Positions 1 to 5,083 of a stretch of DNA of 5,083 nt are shown here, in pieces; within the stretch, counting starts at the first letter, position 1; each line of letters opens with the position of its first letter. The stretch spans positions 1 through 5,083 of the forward strand of contig CANHTV010000299.1 in the NCBI GenBank assembly GCA_947463285.1. The letters run 5' to 3'. The notes below the pieces were generated by a model. That model ran no database searches and had not been told where the DNA came from. It worked only from the letters and a program-made list of their open reading frames with translations. This DNA is from Verrucomicrobiaceae bacterium. GTDB taxonomy: Bacteria > Verrucomicrobiota > Verrucomicrobiia > Verrucomicrobiales > Verrucomicrobiaceae. The position numbers and the translations under genes were made by a program.

Positions 1-2159
1 GTGAAGGCGTTGCGGCGAGCGTTGGCATCGCCCTCGGTGTTTTTAACGATGGCGATGAGTTCGTCGGAGGCGCGTCCGCTGCCGAAGATGAGGGAGAGCT
101 GGCTCATGAGCGAGCGGAGTGATGGAGTGATGGGGCTTTGGAGTGATGGAGTATTGGAGTTTTGGGGGGCTGGGATTTCAGCAATCCATTTCTCCAATGC
201 TCCATCATTCCATCCCACTGGTTTTTTGGCGGTGCTGAAGCCTTCGAGCCCGGCGGCCATGCCGGCGAGGATGTCTTCGCGGACAGCGGCATCCTTCGTC
301 ATCAAGGCCACGAGCGCATCCACAGCGACGGGCTGCTTCTCGATGTCCTCGGCGATGCGACGGGCGACGAGTCGGCGCACGGTGGGGATTTTTGTTTTTG
401 CGATGAACTCCACGCCCTTTATCGGGTCCGCCGCGACGGCGGGCTCGATGCCATACCAGATCATGAGCGGCTGCTGCCGGTCATTCGCGTCTTCCTCATG
501 CTGCGCCAACGCCGTGGCGATGGGCCAGCGGGCTTCAAGCGGTAGCCGCTGCAACGCGGAGGCGAGGTGGAGGCGGTGAAGGCCATCGCCATCAACTCGT
601 GCCCACGTTTCAAGTCGAGCGAGCATTCTTTGTTCGAATTGCCCGGCATTGGGAAATGATTCGTCTGTGTAGAGATCAGGTTGTGGCAGCGTGGTCCACA
701 ATTCATTGATGACTCTGCGCTGCATTTGATCAGGCACGAAGTTTTCCAAGCGCTCCCCCAACCCTGCCAAGCTTACGTGTTTCATCCCGCTTGTTGTCTC
801 TAGACGCAATTGCCGTCCCATTCGAGACCACCAATTGTTGTTCTTGTGCTCTTGCTCTAATTTCCAAGCATCATCCTTATCCAGCTTTGCCAAATCGAAC
901 GGCTCCGCCTTCTTCGTCTCCCCATACACGATCTTGTAAATCCGCCCGCTTGTCCGATGCACGCCGTCGTTATCGTGGCATTCGCCGGTGTCGGACCAGT
1001 CGGCGACGAAGACGTTGCCATCAGGGCCGGTGAGAAGGTCGATGCCGCGGAACCACTTGTCTTTGGTCTTCATGAAGTCGGGCGCGTGTTTGCCGGTGTA
1101 GCCGCAGCCTTCGCGGACGAGCTTGTCCATGTTGATGCGGTTGCCGTGCAGGTTGCAGGTGAGCATGGCACCGTGGTATTCCTTCGGCCAGGTGCCGCCC
1201 TGATAGATCAACATGCCAACGTGGGCATGGCCGCCGCCGAGTTCGAGGGTTTTGTTGCTGATGCCGGTGCGGATGTCGCTCCATTTTTCGGAGCCGGTGT
1301 CCCAATGAAAGTGGTCGGCGGTCTGCTCGATGACCTCATACACATAGGGGTTCAGATGGGTGCCAAACATACGGCGGAAATACGCGCCGGGGATGACGTG
1401 CCAGAGGTGGCCGATGACGGTGTTGATCATGAACAGTTCGCCCTCGGCATTCCAATCATGCCCCCAGGAGTTCGTGCCGCCATGGGCGACGGCTTCCAGT
1501 ACTTTGCGCGTGGGGTGGAAGCGCCAGATGGCGCAGTTAAACTTCACCCGTTTGTCCGCAGGGGTGCCGGGAGCGCCGACGCTGGAGGTATCCGTGATGC
1601 CATGGCGGCCATAGAGCCAGCCATCGGGGCCCCAGCGCAGGCCGTTGACGATGTTGTGGCCGATGGTCTTGGTGTTGAATCCATCGAGCAGGATCTCGGG
1701 CTCGCCATCGGGCACGTCGTCGCCATTTTTATCGGCGATGAAGCTCAGTGTGCCGTTGTGCAAAATCCACGCGCCGCCGTAACCGATCTCGACGCTGGTA
1801 AGGTAGCTGCCCTGATCCCAGAAGACCTTGCGCCCGTCGTGCTTCCCGTCGCCATCCTTGTCTTCGAGGATGATGATCCGATCCCGAAGCTTTGTGTCCC
1901 AGCGCGCGGGGTTTTCCGCATAGGTATAGTTTTCCGCCACCCAGAGCCGCCCCTTCGCATCCCAAGCCATGGCGATGGGCTGCTGCACATCCGGCTCCGC
2001 CGCGAAGACCTGGCATTTAAACCCCGGCGGCAGCTCCATCGTCCGTGCGACCTCCTCAGCCGGCATGGGGGAGCCTTTTTCGGAATTGAAGGGAGCGGGG
2101 AAATCAGCCGCGAAGAGGCTGGCGGTGAGAAAAGAGAGGGCGGCGAGGTTGCGGAGCAT
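1..2159 (-). CDS. PVC-type putative membrane-bound dehydrogenase (secreted beta-propeller plus HEAT-like region), 3' end missing
   Basis: The frame is open from ATG at 2159 to the left edge (719 codons, no stop seen). Residues 1-19 look like a signal peptide (MLRN, then a hydrophobic stretch ending SLFAA), so an exported or periplasmic protein is expected. Family motifs follow in order: LPPGFK (43-48), GRLWVAENYTY (70-80), DRIIILEDKDGDG (93-105, Asp-rich and possibly Ca-binding), GPDGWLYGRHG (177-187), HGGTNSWGHDW (226-236), LHGNRIN (337-343), VADWSDTGECHD (385-396) and GRIYKIVYG (405-413), which closes the propeller-like domain. Residues from about 420 are helical and HEAT-like, with ALQRLPLEARWPIA (535-548) and PLMIWYGIEP (564-573). 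Known relatives, often around 1000 aa, usually end in a c-type haem domain with CxxCH; that part would lie outside the window. The substrate is unknown for this family, and 'dehydrogenase' is a domain name rather than a shown activity. No clear Shine-Dalgarno precedes the ATG; the signal peptide decides the start. Odd points are an in-frame repeat at residues 646-683 and a GC-poor patch at residues 424-525. Confidence 0.9.
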   Translation of the reverse strand, partial: MLRNLAALSFLTASLFAADFPAPFNSEKGSPMPAEEVARTMELPPGFKCQVFAAEPDVQQPIAMAWDAKGRLWVAENYTYAENPARWDTKLRDRIIILEDKDGDGKHDGRKVFWDQGSYLTSVEIGYGGAWILHNGTLSFIADKNGDDVPDGEPEILLDGFNTKTIGHNIVNGLRWGPDGWLYGRHGITDTSSVGAPGTPADKRVKFNCAIWRFHPTRKVLEAVAHGGTNSWGHDWNAEGELFMINTVIGHLWHVIPGAYFRRMFGTHLNPYVYEVIEQTADHFHWDTGSEKWSDIRTGISNKTLELGGGHAHVGMLIYQGGTWPKEYHGAMLTCNLHGNRINMDKLVREGCGYTGKHAPDFMKTKDKWFRGIDLLTGPDGNVFVADWSDTGECHDNDGVHRTSGRIYKIVYGETKKAEPFDLAKLDKDDAWKLEQEHKNNNWWSRMGRQLRLETTSGMKHVSLAGLGERLENFVPDQMQRRVINELWTTLPQPDLYTDESFPNAGQFEQRMLARLETWARVDGDGLHRLHLASALQRLPLEARWPIATALAQHEEDANDRQQPLMIWYGIEPAVAADPIKGVEFIAKTKIPTVRRLVARRIAEDIEKQPVAVDALVALMTKDAAVREDILAGMAAGLEGFSTAKKPVGWNDGALEKWIAEIPAPQNSNTPSLQSPITPSLRSLMSQLSLIFGSGRASDELIAIVKNTEGDANARRNAF
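112..222. repeat. Palindromic GGAGTGATGGAG-type repeat inserted in frame within the dehydrogenase gene
   Basis: Arm 140-159 (GGAGTGATGGAGTATTGGAG) is complementary to 192-211 at 18 of 20 positions. Inside it, GGATT at 173-177 pairs with AATCC at 183-187 around a 5-base loop, so a long interrupted hairpin can form. A direct copy of the left arm lies 24 bases away at 116-135 (17 of 20 identical). On the coding strand the element reads through without a stop and gives a low-complexity peptide, SNTPSLQSPITPSLRS, that does not resemble the surrounding HEAT-like helices. The outer limits are approximate. An inserted mobile palindromic repeat is the inference; the hairpin and direct repeat are seen directly. 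Confidence 0.75.
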
Positions 2160-2165
2160 AAAAAT

Positions 2166-2304
2166 AACGAATGAGTAAATCCGAATGACGAAAGAATGAC
2201 GTGGATCGAGTGACGAAAACAAACGCTGGTAGGAGAAACAAGCCTTCGAATTTCGTGCTTCGGGCTTATTTCTTCTTTCGGGCTTCGGCATTCGTCATTC
2301 TTTT
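2166..2304. repeat. Intergenic cluster of short direct and inverted GAATGACG / TTCGGGCTT repeats
   Basis: This fills almost the whole 150-bp gap between the two minus-strand genes. AAAGAATGACG (2191-2201) is a perfect 11-base inverted match to 2293-2303. GAATGACG occurs at 2183-2190 and 2194-2201, with a degenerate copy near 2169. TTCGGGCTT occurs twice, at 2259-2267 and 2277-2285, in a pyrimidine/TTCG-rich tract. The outer inverted repeat could close a large stem-loop around the interior. No ORF or RNA gene is evident. It may act as a transcript-end or mRNA-stability structure for the upstream LURP-one-related gene, and it must also hold or pass the promoter for the dehydrogenase gene; neither role is shown. 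Confidence 0.6.
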
Positions 2305-2309
2305 CTCCT

Positions 2310-2900
2310 TTAGCCGCGTTTGCGCTCCAGGAGATTCATCATGAGGTAGGAAAGAATGATGGACATCTCCTCGGCATCGCTGGCGTCGCTGAGTTTTTCC
2401 AGCTTGAAGCGACCTTCAAAAAACGCGGCTTTTTTGGTTAGGCGCATGACAGCGGTGCCATCTGGTCGGCAGGCGACGTAGCGTGGATGAAACAGATACG
2501 AAGAGAGAAAGCCGATGAGGGGGATCTCGCCGATGAAGCCGTCAAAGAGCTTTGCGAAGGGGTTTTCCTCACGAATGCTGAAGGCTGGCGTCGTGGAATT
2601 GGGGCCAAAGACATCGTAGTGCGCGCTCCAGAGCGATCTCATGCCGCGACGTCCGACGGCTCCGAGTTCATTGCCGGCGGCATCGCGGAAGGTGTAGCGA
2701 GCGGACCAGTCCAGGATGCGGTCCGCGCCGATGGTGCAGATGAGCTGGTTGCGGTTGTCGTTGGTGTGGACTTCCACTTTCTCACGCAGACGGAAGAGCT
2801 TTTGCTTCACATAACAGACCGGCTGCCCGGCGGCATCTTGGACATAGATCTGAGGCGACAGGGCGAGCAGCTTGAAGCGGAATGAGAGCGGGTAATTCAT
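2310..2900 (-). CDS. LURP-one-related (LOR, tubby C-terminal-like fold) family protein
   Basis: This encodes 196 aa from ATG at 2900 to TAA at 2310-2312. The sequence has the alternating short-strand pattern of LURP-one-related proteins: QIYVQDAAGQPVCYVKQKLF (residues 17-36), then a 'thermal/charged' strand KVEVHTNDNRNQLICTIG (41-58), and later strands RYTFRDAAGNELGAV (68-82), RYVACRPDGTAVMRL (140-154) and FFEGRFKLEKL (160-170). Residues 121-139 are hydrophobic (GFIGEIPLIGFLSSYLFHP). The C-terminal helix (176-193, EEMSIILSYLMMNLLERK) matches the buried helix of tubby-like folds. No signal peptide is seen. The family is related to phospholipid scramblases and tubby domains, but its bacterial role is not established, so no function is assigned. 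The ATG at 2900 was chosen over an in-frame ATG at 3002, because the longer form would overlap the divergent sigma gene and adds an unfamily-like N-terminus. There is no strong Shine-Dalgarno. It is divergent from the sigma operon and upstream of the dehydrogenase gene on the same strand. Confidence 0.65.
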   Translation of the reverse strand: MNYPLSFRFKLLALSPQIYVQDAAGQPVCYVKQKLFRLREKVEVHTNDNRNQLICTIGADRILDWSARYTFRDAAGNELGAVGRRGMRSLWSAHYDVFGPNSTTPAFSIREENPFAKLFDGFIGEIPLIGFLSSYLFHPRYVACRPDGTAVMRLTKKAAFFEGRFKLEKLSDASDAEEMSIILSYLMMNLLERKRG

Positions 2901-2988
2901 AATGAGATCGTGATGATGAACGATTTCCCGCCTCTGATACACAAAATTTCCGCCACCTGGCGTTAAGCGGGTGAATTTCCCACGCCCC
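2901..2988. promoter_or_regulatory. Divergent intergenic region, with a small palindrome at 2951-2962
   Basis: These 88 bases separate the starts of the LURP-one-related gene (minus) and the sigma operon (plus), so promoters for both should lie here. I see no convincing -35/-10 pair for a housekeeping sigma factor. CGCCACCTGGCG (2951-2962) has perfect 5-base arms (CGCCA/TGGCG) around CC and lies about 26 bases before the preferred sigma ATG, where an operator could sit. It is short enough to be chance in GC-rich DNA. Confidence 0.35.
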
Positions 2989-3567
2989 ATGGCTGACACC
3001 ACCTTCGATTGGAAAAAGTGCTACGACCAGATTTCGCCGAATCTGGTGCTCTATGCACGCCAGCTCACGCCGAGCGCGGCGGACGCAGAAGATGTGGTGC
3101 AGATGGCTTTTGTGCGCTGGTGGCGGCGTTTCCCCGATGGCGATACGGAAAACATCCCGCTGCTCTACGCCGCCGTGCGCACCATCGCTCTTGATTTGCG
3201 CCGCAGCGACACTCGCCGTGCCAAACGCGAGGCCGGTGCGGAGATCGCGCTACCCAATGGGGATGCGCCGATGTTTGATCCGCTACCTGAGAAAAAGGAG
3301 GCTGCGGAAATCGTCACGCTGGCTTTGTCAAAGCTGCCGGAGGATCAACGCGAAGTCGTGACACTCAAGCTGTGGGGCGGACTGACGTTTCAAGAGATCG
3401 CCACAGCCATGGGCATCTCCATCAACACCGTGGCTGGCCGCTACCGTTACGCGCTGGGTGCGCTGCAAAAACAACTGGCTCCGCTGAAGGAAGATCTCAT
3501 CGGCGAAACCACGACGATGCCGGTCAACGTGCTCCATTTTAACCCTGCCCAGGAGGCCCTGACATGA
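2989..3567 (+). CDS. ECF-type RNA polymerase sigma factor (sigma-70 family)
   Basis: This encodes 192 aa from ATG at 2989 to TGA at 3565-3567, a usual length for an ECF sigma factor. Region 2, which contacts core polymerase and the -10 element, spans about residues 10-74 and includes ADAEDVVQMAFVRWWRRF (31-48), the typical DAEDxxQ helix. There is no region 3. Region 4 covers about 108-163, with LPEDQREVVTLKLWGG (116-131) leading into a helix-turn-helix, LTFQEIATAMGISINTVAGR (132-151), that would read the -35 element. An in-frame GTG at 2971 would add six residues (MNFPRP); the ATG is preferred because it begins directly before the conserved part, but the ribosome-binding site does not decide between them. 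The stop overlaps the next ATG (ATGA), implying translational coupling to the anti-sigma-like gene. Homologous ECF factors are normally held inactive by such a partner. The target regulon cannot be read from the window. Confidence 0.93.
   Translation: MADTTFDWKKCYDQISPNLVLYARQLTPSAADAEDVVQMAFVRWWRRFPDGDTENIPLLYAAVRTIALDLRRSDTRRAKREAGAEIALPNGDAPMFDPLPEKKEAAEIVTLALSKLPEDQREVVTLKLWGGLTFQEIATAMGISINTVAGRYRYALGALQKQLAPLKEDLIGETTTMPVNVLHFNPAQEALT
3551..3556 (+). promoter_or_regulatory. Strong Shine-Dalgarno (AGGAGG) for the membrane anti-sigma-like gene
   Basis: A perfect AGGAGG lies inside the 3' end of the sigma gene, 7 bases before the ATG at 3564. It is the only strong ribosome-binding site in the window. 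The neighbouring genes start without one, so the putative inhibitor may be translated at least as efficiently as the sigma factor. Confidence 0.8.
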
Positions 3568-4016
3568 ACGAAAACGAACTCGAAACCCTGTTGCAATCTT
3601 TGACTCCCGCCTGCCCGAGCGCTGCGCTGGCCAAGCGTGTGGATGATGAACTGAAATCAGACCTGAGCTGGGCGCGCACGTCTCGTGGGCGTGTGCCGAC
3701 ATGGCTTTCGCCGGTGCTGTGGGCCTCCATGGGTGCGGCTGCGGCAGTGCTGGTGATGAGCGGGTTGCATGAGCCAGAGTCAATGCCGCCACAGGTTTCC
3801 CAGATGACCTCCATCATGCCTGTGAGCACCATTCGTGAGGTCATGAATGCGGAAAATCAAGGCATCCAGTATAACGCGACCTCACGCCTGCCTGAGCAGC
3901 ACATGAAGATCGTCTCCATGGAGCGGCACGCCTGGATTGATCCGCGCGACGGTGCTCAGATCACTGTCGAGATGCCGCGTGAGGACAGCGTCGTGCTGCC
4001 AGTTTCATTTCAATAA
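3564..4016 (+). CDS. Putative membrane-anchored anti-sigma factor (single-pass protein)
   Basis: This encodes 150 aa, overlapping the sigma gene by 4 bases (ATGA) behind an ideal AGGAGG. Residues 1-45 are charged and helical (MNENELETLLQSLTP, AALAKRVDDELKSDL), suited to a cytoplasmic sigma-binding segment. Residues 48-67 (LSPVLWASMGAAAAVLVMSG) form one membrane span, with Arg at 36, 41 and 43 on the expected cytoplasmic side. Residues 68-150 would be periplasmic, ending in a compact segment MKIVSMERHAWIDPRDGAQI (114-133) with VEMPREDSVVLPVSFQ at the C-terminus. The zinc anti-sigma HxxxCxxC motif is absent; the single Cys is residue 17. The anti-sigma role rests on position, coupling and topology rather than on a recognised domain. 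It could instead be an uncharacterised membrane protein of the same operon. Confidence 0.65.
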   Translation: MNENELETLLQSLTPACPSAALAKRVDDELKSDLSWARTSRGRVPTWLSPVLWASMGAAAAVLVMSGLHEPESMPPQVSQMTSIMPVSTIREVMNAENQGIQYNATSRLPEQHMKIVSMERHAWIDPRDGAQITVEMPREDSVVLPVSFQ

Positions 4017-4033
4017 GCCAACCCCACCCGATT

Positions 4034-5074
4034 ATGAAGAAAACACCTCTGTCACTGCTCCTGCTGCTCGCTTTAAATTTGCCTGCAAAAGCGCAGGAAA
4101 CTCCACCGCCTCGCGATGAAGCCAACCGCCCCGAAGCACCCAGCGAGCAGCGAGGTCGAGAGACCCGAGCTGCCGAGAAAAAGCCGTTGTCGTATCTCGG
4201 CATCCTGACCTCACCCGTTAGCCAGGAGTTGCGCACCCAGCTGACTTTACAGGAAGGCTTCGGGCTGCAAGTGCAGGAGGTCATGCCTGATTCACCAGCC
4301 AAGGAAGCCGGGCTGAAAGCGCATGATGTGTTGACGAAGTTTGAAGACCAAAAGCTCGTCAACATGGAGCAGCTCCAGGTGCTCGTCAGATCCAAGAAAA
4401 AGGATGATCAAGTGCTGCTGACCGTCATCTCAGGCGGGCAGCCAAAGGACGTCACGGTGAAGATCGGCGAGCGCATGGTCGAGATCGACCCCGAGCGCCC
4501 TAGGTCTTTCATGCCCGGTTTTGACGGACGTCGCCCGATGGGTGACATGAAGGACTGGCACGAGCAGTCTGAGGACTTCCAGCGTCGTCTGCGTGAATAT
4601 CAGGACCGCGTGCAGGATTGGAATCGCTCAGGTCATCGTGGCCAAGTTCCACCACCGCCCATGTTCACACCGCCCAGCCGCCGCGACGATGACCGCCGCG
4701 AGGAACCACGCGGTCCGCGTGATGACAAAACCCCAGATCGCCGTGCCCCGATGCCTGAAACGCCCAGAGGCGAAACGCACCGTTTTGAGCGCCAAGAGCG
4801 GCATGAAGCCGCGAACATCACCCGCAGCGACGAGACTGGTATCTACAGCCTGCGCCGCGAAGACGGACGCGCCGTATTCACCGTCAAACCCAAGGACGGC
4901 GAGGAGAAAACCTGGCCCGTGAACAACGACGAGGAACGCGCTGCCGTGCCCGAACCCTATCGCACCAAGCTCAAAGAGATGGACGAGATCCGTAGCAACA
5001 TTCGCCGTGATGAGGAACAGCCCGCGCGTGAAAAATCCCGCGATGAGCCAGCGCCACGTCCCGAAGGCCTGTGA
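4034..5074 (+). CDS. Exported PDZ-domain protein without a protease domain
   Basis: This encodes 346 aa starting 17 bases after the anti-sigma-like gene, with no clear Shine-Dalgarno. Residues 1-20 (MKKTPLSLLLLLALNLPAKA) are a classic signal peptide with an AKA cleavage site before Gln21. A short charged linker leads to a PDZ domain at about 53-147: YLGI (54-57), GFGLQVQEVMPDSPAKEAGL (75-94), HDVL (97-100, where HtrA-like PDZ domains usually have GD) and QVLLTVISGGQPKDVTVKIG (126-145). PDZ domains of this HtrA/DegS type bind exposed C-terminal peptides. No Ser-His-Asp protease domain is present. Residues 165-200 are probably helical, and 203-260 form a Pro/Arg/Asp-rich disordered stretch with PPPP. 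A small conserved-looking module follows at about 268-322 (TGIYSLRREDGRAVFTVKP, then ERAAVPEPYRTKL), and a charged tail ends the protein. The operon position suggests a periplasmic sensor, scaffold or effector for the sigma/anti-sigma pair; this is inference. Confidence 0.85.
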   Translation: MKKTPLSLLLLLALNLPAKAQETPPPRDEANRPEAPSEQRGRETRAAEKKPLSYLGILTSPVSQELRTQLTLQEGFGLQVQEVMPDSPAKEAGLKAHDVLTKFEDQKLVNMEQLQVLVRSKKKDDQVLLTVISGGQPKDVTVKIGERMVEIDPERPRSFMPGFDGRRPMGDMKDWHEQSEDFQRRLREYQDRVQDWNRSGHRGQVPPPPMFTPPSRRDDDRREEPRGPRDDKTPDRRAPMPETPRGETHRFERQERHEAANITRSDETGIYSLRREDGRAVFTVKPKDGEEKTWPVNNDEERAAVPEPYRTKLKEMDEIRSNIRRDEEQPAREKSRDEPAPRPEGL

Positions 5075-5083
5075 TGGAGAAAC
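5074..5083 (+). CDS. Possible start of a further operon gene (only three codons visible)
   Basis: The PDZ gene's stop forms a TGATG overlap, giving an ATG at 5074 followed by GAG AAA. GAAGG at 5063-5067 lies 6 bases upstream and could serve as the ribosome-binding site. This arrangement is typical of coupled genes, but ten bases cannot show a product, and the ATG may be chance. Confidence 0.3.

Noticed and set aside
112..222. CRISPR-like or tandem-array reading of the GGAGTGATGGAG units
   Set aside because: There are only two direct copies plus one inverted copy, with no regular spacers and no cas genes. A palindromic repeat explains it better.
1..579. A 192-codon plus-strand open frame at the left edge
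   Set aside because: It is antisense to the HEAT-like part of the dehydrogenase gene, with Ser/Ala/Arg-rich composition and no recognisable motif.
957..2174. A 405-codon plus-strand open frame antisense to the dehydrogenase gene
   Set aside because: Its Ala/Val/Asp/Gly-rich translation has no domain signature and lies exactly opposite a frame with clear family motifs. It is the GC-rich antisense shadow of that gene.
2971..2988. GTG start for the sigma factor
   Set aside because: It adds only six residues outside the conserved region, and the AAGCGG before it is too close to act as a good ribosome-binding site. It is not excluded, only less likely.
2901..3002. A 34-residue N-terminal extension of the LURP-one-related protein (start at 3002)
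   Set aside because: It would overlap the divergent sigma gene and cover the whole promoter region, and its sequence is unlike the family. The ATG at 2900 begins directly at the conserved part.
3328..3844. Overlapping minus-strand open frames opposite the sigma and anti-sigma-like genes
   Set aside because: They are shadows of strongly supported plus-strand genes, with low-information His/Ser/Arg-rich translations.

Overview
The window is GC-rich and looks like chromosomal DNA of a Verrucomicrobiota bacterium, probably near Prosthecobacter. The main reason is the left-hand gene. It carries the hallmark motifs of the secreted 'putative membrane-bound dehydrogenase' family (Pirellula/Verrucomicrobium type), which is largely confined to the Planctomycetes-Verrucomicrobia group. 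The taxonomy comes from motif recognition, not from a search.

Layout. Positions 1-2159 (minus strand) hold the N-terminal 719 codons of this large exported protein: signal peptide, beta-propeller-like dehydrogenase domain, then a helical HEAT-like region. It runs off the left edge, so no stop codon and no C-terminal haem domain are visible. An AT/GGAG-rich palindromic repeat of about 110 bp lies in frame inside this gene. A 150-bp spacer full of short GAATGACG/TTCGGGCTT-type repeats follows (2160-2309). Next comes a minus-strand gene for a LURP-one-related (tubby-like fold) protein of 196 aa (2310-2900). An 88-bp divergent intergenic region separates it from a plus-strand operon: an ECF-type RNA polymerase sigma factor (2989-3567), a single-pass membrane protein in the anti-sigma position (3564-4016, overlapping the sigma gene by 4 bases), and an exported PDZ-domain protein without a protease domain (4034-5074). 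A further gene may begin at 5074 in a TGATG overlap.

How the genes may work together. The sigma factor, the membrane protein and the PDZ protein form a tight co-directional unit. The simplest reading is a cell-envelope-responsive regulatory module: cytoplasmic sigma factor, its membrane-tethered inhibitor, and a periplasmic PDZ protein that could sense or bind exposed protein C-termini. Only the sigma and PDZ assignments are firm; the regulatory logic is inference. No RNA genes, CRISPR arrays, transposase genes or convincing terminators were seen, and no stretch longer than 150 bases lacks a gene.
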